From the NCBI GenBank assembly GCA_021234155.1, contig JAJEKV010000106.1, forward strand, positions 1,129,002 to 1,193,001: a DNA stretch of 64,000 nucleotides. Reading direction: 5' to 3'. Position 1 is the first letter of the stretch. Each line of letters opens with the position of its first letter. This DNA is from Isoetes taiwanensis (taxonomy: Eukaryota > Streptophyta > Lycopodiopsida > Isoetales > Isoetaceae). Below, piece after piece: positions 42,204-53,500 of the stretch. The position numbers and the translations under genes are program-made. The notes under the pieces are model-generated. The model did not search any database. It was not told the DNA's origin and was given only the letters and a program-made list of their open reading frames with translations.

Positions 42204-43031
42204 TTACTGTGGATCTATCAAAAAGAGATCTGGGTCTAGCTCCTCCTCGTCCTTTTCTATGATAACCAGATCAGTGGCCACCGGGTCAGCTTGCCAGCCT
42301 ATTTCCTCCCATTTCGGAGGGAAAGCAAAAAACCATAATGGTGCAATGTTACCAAACAGAATAGCAGCTTCTCCATGTGCATCCTGCTTGGCCTTATGAT
42401 GATAGAACATATCTCTGGAGTGAAGGAATTGGTCCTCTGTAAACAACCTATCATAACTGAACAAGAACCTATCTAGCGTAAAGGCTTGGTAGCCATTAAG
42501 GAGAAAAGATTTCAACCTTTGCAGATCCTGGTCAATAGTATGAGAAATAGGCCAAAGATGCTCGTTCTTAAAAATTTCAGTGGCAGCAGAGTAAGGAGAG
42601 AGGTCTGGGAGGTTTGGTGTACAATTCATCCTCCTGGTGAGAGCTTTCAGCATTTCTGTGGTCATATTTTCATCAGGTGAATAGAGAAATTTCTGTTACC
42701 TGAGGATGTCCATCCATTACGCATTGGTGAAAATCGGGACAGCACGCCTAGGTATTAGGGGCTCTTCTTCTCTGGTCACATTGTCCCATTCCGGTACTCC
42801 TTAGTTTTGCAGCATCTAGGAGGTGAAGTTGGCCATGTCGAAGCACCCGAACTGTAGCTGCTGTAAACTGTAAACTACTTTCCAACTGTAAACTGTAAAC
42901 TGCTTCCGAAGTAGCTGTTGCTGTAAACTGTAAGCTGCTCCCAAACTACTGTAAACTGTAAACTCGGTCGGGAGCCAGAAGAATGGCACCTCGGGCCTTT
43001 TGGGTTGCCCGAGGTCATTAATTTTCGCCAT
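42204..43031 (-). CDS. Unrecognised minus-strand transposon gene with an embedded minisatellite
   Basis: It starts at 43,031 with MAKINDLGQPKRPEVPFFWL, then runs through a TVYSLQQ-type repeat made by the minisatellite at 42,850. After in-frame stops (42,700-42,810) it resumes with MTTEMLKALTRRMNCTPNLP, SYDRLFTEDQFLHSRDMFYH, LFGNIAPLWFFAFPPKWEEI and an acidic end LVIIEKDEEELDPDLFLIDP, stopping at 42,204. The downstream 153-codon part is intact. The family is unknown; Trp/Phe-rich PLWFFAFPPKW is distinctive. It sits just downstream of the transposase on the same strand. Confidence 0.45.
42850..42965. repeat. CTGTAAACTGTAAACT minisatellite
   Basis: GTAAACTGTAAACT with GCTGCTCC-type spacers is repeated about five times inside the coding frame of the 42.2-43.0 kb gene. 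Confidence 0.9.
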
Positions 43032-43169
43032 CCCCTAATGATTTTCGGGTACGAATGTCAGCCAAAGGATGGGGAATTGATGGGACCGAGAGAATTTAAG
43101 GAAAAGGAAAGGAAAAGTGGAAAAGCTGTTCAGAAGGATCTATCTGGCTCAGGGGAAGAGCCAGAAAGT

Positions 43170-43262
43170 GAAACATGTGGTGAAACATGTGGCGAAACAT
43201 GTGGTGACACATGTGGTGAACCTGGTGTGGTGACTCATGTGGTGAAACATGTGGTAAACCTG
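43170..43262. repeat. ACATGTGGTGAA tandem repeat
   Basis: About seven 12 bp units of ACATGTGGTGAA and variants. It belongs to the TGTGGTG motif that recurs across the 13.6 kb transposon. Confidence 0.9.
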
Positions 43263-45279
43263 GCGCATGTTACATCAAAGACATCAAAATACAATTACAT
43301 ATTACATCAAAAGCAAACATATTACATTGAAACAAGGGACATCAAAATGCAATTGAGCATGGAATTGAGTTTCTTATATTATTCCCAAACAAGGCAAGAC
43401 ACAACAACATATATTCAAAATTTCTGAATCATTTCCTAACTTGTAAGAATGTGTTCAGCAATGAACTTAGGATCTCAGCTGACGTCATACTGTAGCTCCA
43501 GAAAAAACTATTCTTCATCAGACATGATATCTTCATCAGACATGACATCTTCATCAGACATGATATCTGGCAAGTTTTCTAGAATCTTTTCCTCATCTGC
43601 CTGGTCTAGCCTGTAAACAGTTCGAGCACCTTTCTTGATCTGCTGCATGGGAACTCGAATAACACAAATTTGAGTGGAGAATACAAGTGACTTTGGCTCG
43701 TTTGTGCACAACTCATACATCACCTTTGACCGAGGCTTCTTTCTATAGTACATACCCTCCACAACGGTTTCACCTCTCACAAACCAGTTTCCGTTCGGCT
43801 TGAAGTCATTTTCAACTTCAAATTTTGGCTTGGTGCATAGCAACATCCAAAATACAGAATCCTCCTCATTCCCTTTAGGTGCAGCAACTGCATGAACATT
43901 GGAGGATGGTTCAACGACTACAAGGTTCCATTCATCTACATACAATTTGTTCTCACACATGTCCCATTTTCCATCCAAACGATTGCTGCAAAAACATGAT
44001 AGCTTTCTGGTATGTAGCTGTGTTGGATCTCCTATGCTGAATCCATGGACTGAATGAATTTGCCTGGTTTCTGGAATTGTCTCTGCACCCCAAGCCTTTT
44101 TCCTGTTGATATCCTCAGGTTTTATTTCGCAGAAGTATCTCCGAACTTTTCTTCCATTTTCAGTCCACTCAGATATACCATATTGAAATTGTTTCTCTGC
44201 AATTTTCACCACATCATGGGCATTATCTAGTTTAATGTCAGGATGTTTAAGCTGTAGACCTCGTATCCATCTTTTCAATTCTGCTGCCTTCCCATCATGT
44301 TCACCTTTTCCATGGTTTGATCCAAAGAAGTTCCACATCATGTTGACCTCTGTATCACAACTGTACCTTCCAACAAAATAAAATGGTCTGGATGCTTTGA
44401 ATTGTGATGCAGCACCATCTGAAAATACGTAGTGTTGTTTGGGGACATTGCCTTTCTGCTTTAAGTACTCAAAATGTTTCATAAAATAATGTTGAACAAA
44501 AAGTGTGTCATGTTCCCTATCATCTGACACATAGTAGTGTGTTTCCTTCTCAATGGTGTCTGTCCGTGGATCAACCTGATAGGTTATTTGAACAAATATA
44601 GTTATCTAGCTGTTGACCCAGCGCATGGACTGAACTTTATTCTGCTCCTTAAAAGTATAATTCTCTGCGAAGTCAACCACGGATAGGTAAGCATCTCCAG
44701 GCAAGTTATCAAGGAGTTCTTTGTACTGGCCTGCCTGCCACTTATATCTGAAGTTGTGTAAAGGAAATTCTCGAAGCTTCTCCAACATTTTGTTCACCAG
44801 TGGAAGACTTGCAGTTTCATTGTGTTGGTGAACGAGATAGACTTCTTGCTGCCATCTCTGAATTCAGTTTTTTCATAGTCTAGGTATTCCCACTTCACCA
44901 TGCCACTATCACTAGATTGTTCATGTGGGCAGATAGGGAACTTCTTAATCCCACACTCCTTACACTCGCCTAGAATGCATTCCTTCTTATGGTAAGGTTG
45001 GAAGCTAGTTTTCTCACATAAAATTCCCTGCCATAGACTTCTTGTGCTACTTATTTTGTATTCAGACACCCTGCATTCACCATATATGTCTGACCTGCAA
45101 AGTTGACAAGTGCAGCTGCAGCTTTTTGGGTGCTTAGTTCTCATACTATTGAAGCCATCTATTAGCATCTGCATTCTAACATGGTATATACAGCAGCAAC
45201 TATTGAAGTCCTCTAGCATATATTACAGACATTCATCTTACACCTCGTTATTCACCACACTAGGCATCACAAAGCATAT

Positions 45280-46368
45280 ATTCTAGAATGGGACTCGCAA
45301 GAAACCAACAAACCGCCCGATAGATAGGCTTCTCATTCATCTCAGCAGATTTTCTACAATGGTGGACAGTGGGTAGCCGCACACATGCGAACTACCCACG
45401 AAAAATAAAGGGAAATCCAATTATATCATTTGGACCCCAAAAAAGACAATGCTAATAGATGAGTGGCTGATGTACCTGCCGAAAGCTTATCACCGGGATT
45501 AAAAAACCCCGCCCTTTCGGGTTTTCGAGGAAAAACCCTAGTGATAAGCCCTCGGCAAGGGGCTTGGACAAACGTAAGGCATAGAAATCGCTCCCAAAAA
45601 ACCCCCGCATGGAAAAGTCGAAACAGATGCCGCCCGCCAACCTGTACCTGCACATCACCAACACAACAAACGAGACAACACAATCATACCAGAGGATAGC
45701 ATCACCCAGGGGGTGGAAAAAAAGCATCACCCAGCGGGTGGAAAAAAAGCATCACCCAGCGGGTGGAAGAAAAACATGATAAACAGAAATTTGTACACAA
45801 TACAATAAACAAAGAAGGGGGGAGGGTGGGTTCAAAGAGAATAAGGTACTGCTGAGAGAAGAGGAAGCGCCGATGAGACGTGGATGCCGAAACGCGCCTG
45901 AAATAGCAAACTCCCAACCAAAACGGGCATGCGCCGCCCGCATGCATGCAATACATGCATGCTCGTCCCATTCTAGAATGGCGATCCGATGTCTCGGATC
46001 GATGCGATTCTAGAATGGGACTCGCAAGAAACCAACAAACCGCCCGACTACCAGAGAACTTCCTTACAAACTAGGATCGAGGACGAAGGTCACAGGACAA
46101 AGGCCAAAGGCCGGAAAAGGATAGCATGAAAGAAATGCCAAATTGGCTAAACCAGGCAGGAAGAAGCCCCTCCCCTGCCTGGAAACAATTCAAAGAGAAT
46201 AAGGTACTGCTGAGAGAAGAGGAAGCGCCGATAAAACGTGGATGCCGAAACGCGCCTGAAATAGCGAACTCCAAACCAAAACGGGCATGCGCCGCCCGCA
46301 TGCATGCAATACATGCATGCTCGTCCCATTCTAGAATGGCGATCCGATGTCTCGGATCGATGCGATTA
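45280..46368. mobile_element. Inserted module with 180 bp direct repeats and TTCTAGAA junctions
   Basis: ATTCTAGAATGGGACTCGCA is present at 45,280 and 46,007, and about 180 bp (AATAAGGTACTGCTGAGAGA to TCTCGGATCGATGCGATT) at 45,833-46,006 recurs at 46,191-46,368. The module interrupts the CACCACACTAGGC tandem repeat. It reads as two head-to-tail copies of one insert, the second lacking part of its middle. It lies in a transposase intron. Nature unknown; no gene. Confidence 0.7.
45482..45555. mobile_element. Small fold-back element, copy 1
   Basis: GCTTATCACCGGGATTAAAA and, inverse, GCTTATCACTAGGG bound about 65 bp with AAAACCCCGCCCTTTCGGGT in the core. The same core (inverse orientation) is found at 55,940-56,015 inside the Ty3/Gypsy element. 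Confidence 0.75.
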
Positions 46369-46384
46369 TACATAATTTATTGTA

Positions 46385-46790
46385 CACCATATTTTTCACC
46401 ACACTAGGCACCACATAGCATATATTACAGCATTTATTTTACACCATATTTTTCACCACACTAGGCACCACATAGCATATATTACAGCATTTATTTTACA
46501 CCATATTTTTCACCACACGAGGCATCACATAGCATATATTACAGCATTTATATTACACCATGTTATTCACCACACTAGACACCACAAAGCATATATTTAG
46601 AGCATTTATTTTACACCATATTTTTCACCACACTAGGCATCACATAGCATATATTACAGCATGTATTTTACACCATGTTATTCACCACACTAGGCACCAC
46701 AAAGCATATATTTACAGCATTTATTTTACACCACGTGCCTCACCACACTAGGCAACACATATCATATATCATAGCATTAATAGGCACCAC
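46385..46790. repeat. 58 bp tandem repeat (TTCACCACACTAGGC)
   Basis: About seven copies of a unit containing CACCATATTTTTCACCACAC, TAGGCACCACATAGCATATA and TTACAGCATTTATTTTACAC. CACCACA is the complement of TGTGGTG. One further unit lies at 45,245, on the other side of the inserted module. It is located in an intron of the transposase. Confidence 0.92.
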
Positions 46791-47894
46791 ATACCACAAG
46801 CAATCACTAACAACCACATATCACAAGCAATCACTAACCACATACCACATACCACATTAACAATAAAAAATGTGGTGAAGATGAAGAAATGAAAAAACCT
46901 GTGCAGATAGTGAGTGGCATGATCATGTCTTACATTTCGTTCCAATCTTCTGAACTTAACATCCTTTGCATTTGGAGAGACCCTACTGTTTTCAGTCCAA
47001 AATTGCTGCACAAGTTCTATGACAGAATTGGGAATTGCATCTGCTCTTCTAACTCTTTTGTACAAAACCCATTTCCCCCCTTTGCAATCTATCTCTTCCC
47101 TCTTCAATTTTGCTTTGGTAAGATTCCTAGGATGAACACCCAGTAGTTTACCAAAACCCCGAGCACTGACAGGATTAGCATTTTCGGTAATGCTTCCTCT
47201 TACGGCCATAGCAAGGCAACTACTCTTGGCTGCTAAACTGTCATTGCCGTTAGACTTCTTCACAAGTTGAATGGAAGCCCTGAGGTTGCTGACCACAATG
47301 CTCTTGGCTTGCAAATCTTTCAGCTCTTCACCAAGTACGCTGTCCATTGTGTCATCTTCCAGGAAATCTCGTAAAACCTCTTTCTTATCACTGTCAGCCA
47401 AGCCATTAGTGGTGCTATGAAATGAAGATAATAATTTCAACACCATCCGACGCCTAGTAGAGGCCGTTCTGGTGGATCCTCCCTCTGCTGATGCAATTTT
47501 TGCTAATTCTTCTTTGGCTTCCCTTTTTCTTTTCCTTTGGCGTCTTTTATGATCCCGTTCTTGCTCTGTAGTTCTCTTTCTCACACCTGTGCTCCGGTTT
47601 GACATTTTAGGCAGATTTGCTTCCAATTCAAATGATTCAAAGTATGAACCGGATTGATCCACAACCGGATTAAGCGCCATAGCCATGTGCTTCAGGAAAG
47701 GCGCGGGTGGGTTTAGGAATCGGTTAGGGGGGAATTGGAATGGGACGGGTGGTTTAGGAATTGGGTTGTTGCAGTTTAAGAAATGATTGAATCGGGGCAG
47801 TTATGCACTAGGTGCCAAACAAACATTTAAAATCGCACCACAAATTTGATATCTCCCACCACATTTTTAGGGGGGACATGGGGGACACCCAGGG

Positions 47895-47920
47895 TGTTCC
47901 ACTACACCATGCTTTCACCC
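47895..47920. repeat. Right terminal inverted repeat
   Basis: TGTTCCACTACACCATGC followed by TTTCACCC, mirroring the left end with one mismatch. TSD GAGC follows at 47,921. The adjoining inner DNA (47,820-47,890) has ACCACA words matching the left subterminal region. Confidence 0.93.
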
Positions 47921-48109
47921 GAGCAGCTTCCCTGCATTGACGGCGATCCAATCTAGCCGCAGTTTGGCTGAGAAGCTCTTCTTGAGTGAAAGCACGAATG
48001 ACATCTTGAGGTCTGGAAAAAAGAGCTAAGACCTGGCAGCGACGTCAGTGTCTAGGGTCTGGATTCGGGATTGTGTTCAAGACAGCCCTCTGTGAGGACC
48101 CTTGGATCA

Positions 48110-48345
48110 AACAGACAAATCCTTAGTAACATAAGAACAGAAAGAACAAAACTCAAAACTCAAAAGCAAAGGAAGTTGTATGCCAAGACAAGAATCCTTT
48201 GAATACCAGAAAGAGTTCATGAGGTCTCACGAGATGCTAAGACACAAAACTAAAACAAGACAATACTAAGTCTCATATAAAAACTTGACACCTAACTCTA
48301 CTAATTTATATATAGTACAACGGCCTTAGGCCCAAAATAGATATA
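48110..48345. other. A-rich intergenic DNA
   Basis: A-rich non-coding DNA between the split gene remnant and the SINE. Nothing recognised. Confidence 0.4.
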
Positions 48346-48349
48346 TGCC

Positions 48350-48484
48350 CAGCGTGGTGGTGGTCTAGTGATAAGGCCTTGGATTGGGATGATCCCACTA
48401 GGGTTCAAACCCACTGGCTACCATCGGGTAAGAGACGTGGGCGGGTGCAAGTCCCAACAACCGTGCCTTCAAAAAAAAAAAAAA
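48350..48484 (+). mobile_element. tRNA-derived SINE with poly(A)
   Basis: A box TGGTCTAGTGATAAGGCC (48,361), B box GGGTTCAAACCC (48,401), a GGGTAAGAGACGTGGGCGGG-containing body and a 16 bp A-run at 48,469. This is a compact SINE of about 130 bp. No clear target duplication was seen. Confidence 0.85.
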
Positions 48485-48959
48485 GGGGAGGGATGTATGG
48501 CAGAGCCATTGTGATCTCGGTTACCAACTCCTGGATTATATGCTTCAATTGAGAGAATCTTTGCAGTGCCGTCATTATTGCCTGAAATCTCGCTAAGTTA
48601 AGGCCGCACTCCCCGGAGGTGGTCATTGTCTTGTCTGATCCTCTTCTTTGACGGGGGCGTGGGTCTGCTACATGACGCTTGACCTTGACCCTTGCCTTTG
48701 GGCTGTGTTATGCTCAAAAATAGTCCAGTGCCTGGTGGCACAGGACTAACAATAGCAGCCATGATAGCCTTGGCAGTTGGGAGCAGATGATTGCTGTTTG
48801 TTTAAGAAAGAAATGTTTAAATAATTTCTTGTTCCTATTTATTGTTAACTAGTTTGAAAAGACTAGTCTAGACCAATAAAAGTTGGCTTACAAGTTACTG
48901 TAGCTGGTTTACTAGTTACTATAAAAACTTAGACCCTTAGGCCAAAAGTCTTGTTTTTA

Positions 48960-49050
48960 GAACGAGGCTGAGCTTTTTTTAGAATTGAGCCTTTCTTTAG
49001 TTGTTATAGCTTTTTTTAGAATTGAGCCTTTCTTTAGTTGTTATCTTATA
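48960..49050. repeat. Tandem duplication (TTTTTTTAGAATTGAGCC)
   Basis: Two adjacent copies of a roughly 39 bp unit beginning GCTTTTTTTAGAATTGAGCC and ending TTTCTTTAGTTGTTAT. Confidence 0.9.
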
Positions 49051-49113
49051 CGTAGAGGAGGTAAGTATCCTTTACATTGTTATATTTGATTCCAAGATAT
49101 TGTCGCAGATGGC

Positions 49114-49269
<156 letters not shown>

Positions 49270-51200
49270 TTTTCACATCCACAGGGACTTAAAAAGATTA
49301 AAACTTTAATGAGCATCGCAAGAGGCCCTTATGATTAAAGTCTTGCATACATGGAAAGGAAATATGGACTTGCATACTGGACAGTAGGTTTCTCATTGCT
49401 GGATTAGAATTTACACGTTTCTAAACTATGCCCAACAATACTGGGCACCCTAATTAGTTTCATACACAGTCTCTAATGTACATAGGTTACATATATATAT
49501 CTTATATAAATACAAGAATTTAGCGCTGGCGGAGCCAATGCCCTGTGCACATTTCGCTGTTGATAGTTATCTTTGAGACGTCAATATTTATCTACCATAA
49601 AATTTTGGTTCGGAGAGGTTCATAGTGGTTTTGTGGTGGTTCCATAACATGCTAGGTGTTATGGCCATTCTGCATAATAAATTAGGTGTTTATGCTACTT
49701 TCCAATTTTTATTGTGGGTAATCACTGTAACCAATGGTTGAGATCTAAACTCAGCTATAAAACTTGGTGGCCAGGTTATTAAGGAACCATAAATAATAAT
49801 TCTAAAAAGATAGAATCCTAAAAAGACGTTGCATCAAATTGCAATTTGATGCAATTTGAAGTGAGGGTTTGATACTCCATCTATCTAATGTAGGAGATGG
49901 TTGCCTTCAAAAGCTACACATTGCCTCCAACTAACTGCATAGAGTACATGTGCTTACATAGCCAGCACTAAAATCTTAGAACAAAATTGTTGTTCCCAAA
50001 CTGCAGATCGGGCCAACAACAAAGTGTTCAACTGTCCCACATTTCTCCGATTGAGGCTCTTAGGCCAAGACTTTGAAATACGATTCCATTAACTTCAATA
50101 AAGATTCCATTAACTTCAATAAATAAAGTATCTATAGTTTCACAACTGCAAAATCATAACTATTACTACTAACCAGAGTGGCAAATTCAGTGCAAATGCA
50201 TTGTCAACTGTCGGACATTAGTAGGGTCCAACCCACAAGTTTAATTCGTAGTGCATGTGATATTTTGGTTGGTACTAAATATGTTTAATTTGTATGTAGA
50301 AATATGTAAACCAAATAGAACACCTACTCAAGGGTAATTGTATAACAAACCACTATGATTAATCGTCTCTTCACATCACAACAAACATAAACAATTGGAG
50401 GACTTGGACCCCCAAAATCAAGGATTATTTGGCTACATTTATAAATGAGCAGATTAACAAATTTGGAGTCCAACTTGACTATTATGTAGGAATGTAAAAG
50501 GACATTGCTTGTGATCTTTGGTTGTTATCGGTTTACCCATGTAAAAAGTTGTCCCGCTCAAGAAAATATGTGCTTAATTGTGTTCTGCCCTGCAAAGGGC
50601 TTCCATATGCATTGCTATGGTGCAGAAGCTTTTTATCTTGGCAAGAACTACATGAGGGTTGCTCATTCTTGCAGTCATAACTATGAGACCAGATTTCTTC
50701 AATTCTCGATGTCAGGAATTGAAGTGTCATATTTTTTGATCTTAATATATTCTTAATGCAGGGGTGGTAGACCCTCATGAAGAGCAATATTATTTATATG
50801 TGCACCGTACTCGTCAATTGACATCTAATTCATGGCATTGGTTTTTAGTATTAGGTTTATGTAATTTTAATGTGCTAATGTGATCTATGCTTAGCATTCA
50901 AAAGTATTAGATGGTGCATGAACCATTAACACCAAAGCCATTGTTTTGATGACTGTTTAGGTGGAATACACGCTCTGCCCTGCAGAATGGAAGGGAAGCT
51001 ACTAGATGGTGAAATCAACAATGGAGAAGTTTAAACTTCAAAAATAATGCTTTTCTAATTATCCTGATTCAGTTAATAATTCATGGTTTTCTCTTTAATG
51101 CATCCATCAATTATTTCTTAAATTCAAAATATTCTACCCTGTCAACTTGCACATGAAATAAGAGAATTATTCATTTTCGTGCCTAGTTCGCATTGGCAGA
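49270..51200. other. AT-rich intergenic DNA
   Basis: No gene recognised. CTAATGTACATAGGTTACAT at about 49,475 recurs in variant form at 60,660-60,770, so both are pieces of one dispersed repeat. AAAGATTCCATTAACTTCAA is duplicated at 50,080-50,120. Confidence 0.5.
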
Positions 51201-51459
51201 GTACCCATCTAGTTCGCTTCACACTTTTGTGTTTTAGAAATGTGCAACACATTGATGGCCATTATTGAACCACCTAAAAGGAAAAAAACCAAAGCTTTGA
51301 ATACTTGTAAATTGGGTGCCTCCCTGAACCTAGCGGAATAGGCAGTGAAAGCTGCTTTGTTACTAGCGGGCCACAAATGCATCCACAAAAGCAAATTTCT
51401 AGAATTCCGATACAGATGCCAGCGACCAATCTCCTTTGTTGATCTTTTTTGTTTTACAC

Positions 51460-52531
51460 AGGTTCTTCAACCGGAGCTTGAGATTCAAAGCAGGTGCAAA
51501 ATAGTTTCATGCTTGGGCAACCTGAGCTTTGTGCAGTTGAACAAATCCAACCAGAATCAGGTCCCAGCATAGATATTGCTCCAATTCAAGCAAGCAAATG
51601 AGTATCAGAAGGCTCTGCAGAGACATTTTTTCAAAAACTCAGGAACTCTTCAGCTTCGCAATAACCGATCTGGTACAGAACCATGAAAGGTTTACTCAAA
51701 CAATAAGTTACTGCATATTTTCCACATTCACTTTAAGATTTACTTGAAATCTCTGTTTTGTGTAGAGTATTTTCTAGTAAGGCCCAACATTTATGTATTA
51801 GGGAGACTGTGAAAGCCATAAATACCTGCTTGGGAAACTACTCAAGATGGTCAGCCGAGCCTGAAGTTTGCGATATTATCAACAGTTTCTGCAATGGATA
51901 TGGTTTTTCTAACTGTGTAGGTGTAATAGGTTCAGCATATATACATGTTCTGCCATCACCAACTGGAGCTTCTACTGACCATAATAGAAAGCCTGATCAC
52001 GTTGTTTGTCTCCAAGCTGTTTGTGACGCGTCTCACAAAATCTTGGATGCCTTTGCGTGCTATACAGGATGCATGCAGTATGACACTGAGATATTCAGAA
52101 AATCACCTTTGTATATGAAAGCTGAAAATGGGAAAATTTTGGATGGGGACCATCATATACTAAATGATGGATATCCTAAGAAGAGAGCGAAACCCTGTAT
52201 CCAGCAGAGAACACTCTTCCCTAATTTGCCTAGGCAGAATAGCTTTGTGTATGCACTGAGAAGCTCGAGAATCATGCCAATAGACAGGTTAATTTGTGGG
52301 CTTAGCCCAATTTCTTTCCTTATCTTTAAAAAAGGAAACAGAAGCTATCGAATCTGTATGGAAGGGCAAAATTCACTAAGAAAAAACAAATCAGACAAAT
52401 TAAGACTTGGTGTCCTGCGGTTTTGCAAGGCTAGTCCTACAAAAAAAAAAAAACCTTGCTCTGCCATCCCCATCGCCTTTGAGGGAAGCTCACAAGAAAT
52501 CGAAAAAAAGAAAGGGAAGGCTACCGGATAA
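51460..52531 (+). pseudogene. PIF/Harbinger (HARBI1-like) transposase relic
   Basis: From about 51,765 the frame reads HLCIRETVKAINTCLGNYSR, then YGFSNCVGVIGSAYIHVLPS, NRKPDHVVCLQAVCDASHKI, LDAFACYTGCMQYDTEIFRK, SPLYMKAENGKILDGDHHIL and NDGYPKK, then FVYALRSSRIMPIDRLICGL. This follows the DDE_Tnp_4 domain of PIF/Harbinger nucleases (F-x-N-x-x-G-x-ID-x-THI; VQAVCD; V-H-D-A-R-IF; ILGD-x-GYP). The first catalytic Asp (normally ID) is Gly in GVIGSAYI, so nuclease activity is not expected. The frame then drifts into a Lys-rich, non-homologous end at 52,531. An upstream exon at about 51,460-51,560 is possible. It ends 20 bp before the TSD of the Ty3/Gypsy element. Confidence 0.8.
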
Positions 52532-52556
52532 GATGAGGACTTCTTAGACAGACCAG

Positions 52557-52776
52557 TAAAATGGACTCTTGACATGGCATGCTATCTCACCACCCAACCA
52601 CGAGCCCTCAGCCAAGACACAGCTGCTCCAGAGCTCTCCCCCGAGCTACTATATAGCATGCACGCCCCTTTGGTCCTTCTTTGGACCAAAGCCCTCTTTG
52701 GACCAAAGCCCAAAGAACCACATGGCCTAAAAAGGCCTAAAGCCTTTTGCCACATCCACGTCCTTGGTATATATCA
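52557..52776 (-). repeat. 3' LTR of the Ty3/Gypsy element
   Basis: About 220 bp, very similar to the 5' LTR. It contains CTACTATATAGCATGCACGC and a duplicated TTTGGACCAAAGCCC absent from the other LTR. On the minus strand it starts TGATATATACC and ends CATTTTA. Confidence 0.93.
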
Positions 52777-52823
52777 TTCCCTCCCTCTTGACATTGCAGC
52801 AGTCCTCTGCTGCAAAAGGGTAT

Positions 52824-52989
52824 CTAAATACCTTTAGCCATCCGAGCATAATCCTTCCTTGGCCCTCGCTTAGGCCGGCTAGTAGAAGTCTGTCCTTGGA
52901 CTTCTTCTTGTCTCTCAGCTTCCTTTGCTTTTCGATCTTTATATTCCCTAAGAATATCCGTATAAGCTTCTAAAACATTGCCACACACC
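52824..52989 (-). CDS. C-terminal end of the Gypsy polyprotein
   Basis: VLEAYTDILREYKDRKAKEA followed by SRPKRGPRKDYARMAKGI and a stop at 52,824. This basic tail follows the chromodomain and is separated from it by the nested LTR element. Confidence 0.7.
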
Positions 52990-53500
52990 TGATACGGAGT
53001 GATAGCACGGGGGAGTGGTCTACGGGTTATGGGGCATGACAAAATATGGCAAAGTTGTGGAACTATGGCAAGGTTGTGATATCTAGGATGGGGTCGAGAA
53101 CCATTGGTTGGAGAGATATCAAGGGGAATCAATGATCAAGCAAAAGGGGCGGACTATTTCGCACAAAAAGACCATAGATAATATCCATATGATAAGTCCT
53201 ATAATCTAATTAAAGGCAAGGAGATATTTTGAGAAAAAGGCAACTGCATGCTAAAAAAGGCTAAAGTCGCAGAGAGGTCTATAAATAGAACTGAAACTTC
53301 AGTTGGACATATCTCGGCAACCAGGGTCAGATTGCAGCGACCTTTACCTCGTTGGAACTGGCTCGGAGTCTAGTTTCTGAATTGGGGTGGCACATATCCT
53401 AGTTCATCCGTATGAGGGATTAATGGCCGAAAAGGTGACAGGGGTCACAAATTATTGCCCTAGCGACTTCACAGATCTGCAATTGCTTTTATGATGTGTG

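Larger units (their letters stand above)
43508..47686 (-). pseudogene. Sola-like DDE transposase (one frameshift, one stop)
   Basis: The N-terminal exon (47,686-46,899) is basic (RDHKRRQRKRKREAKEELAK) and ends at a CACAG/GT donor; it has ARGFGKLLGVHPRNLTKAKL, possibly a DNA-binding helix. The next block (about 45,225-44,797) has a Cys-rich region: CCCIYHVRM, CSCTCQLC, CILGECKECGIKKFPICP. A shift near 44,850 leads to NLPGDAYLSVVDFAENYTF, and a TAG at 44,606-44,608 replaces the Gln of a conserved N-S-Q. The last block (44,530-43,508) has YVFSDGAASQFK, MMWNFFGSNHGKGEHDGKAA and LKRWIRGL, then a long C-terminal domain with repeats of MSDED. DFAENY, FSDGxxxQF and HGKGxxDG are known together in a transposase family widespread in animals; Asp in the first two would be catalytic. 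About 850 residues in total. Confidence 0.78.
34328..47920. mobile_element. 13.6 kb Sola-like DNA transposon, complete with TIRs and TSD
   Basis: The left end GGGTGAAAGCATGTTGTAGT and right end (inverse) GGGTGAAAGCATGGTGTAGT continue to 26 bp with one mismatch. GAGC flanks both sides (34,324-34,327 and 47,921-47,924) as a 4 bp target duplication. Inside, the minus strand carries a transposase (43,508-47,686) and two unknown genes; the plus strand carries a zinc-finger/FCP1-like gene, an Ulp1-like protease and a small unknown gene. Subterminal and internal DNA is rich in TGTGGTG. The 4 bp duplication and the transposase motifs fit the Sola superfamily best, but I rank this as probable, not certain. 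The transposase has one frameshift and one stop, so this copy is recently inactivated. Confidence 0.85.

Noticed and set aside
45426-46407. Paired small open frames on both strands
   Set aside because: They are duplicated because the underlying 180 bp module is duplicated; there is no codon pattern or homologue.
46385-46790. A CRISPR-like array
   Set aside because: The 58 bp units are contiguous tandem repeats without distinct spacers, in a plant transposon intron.
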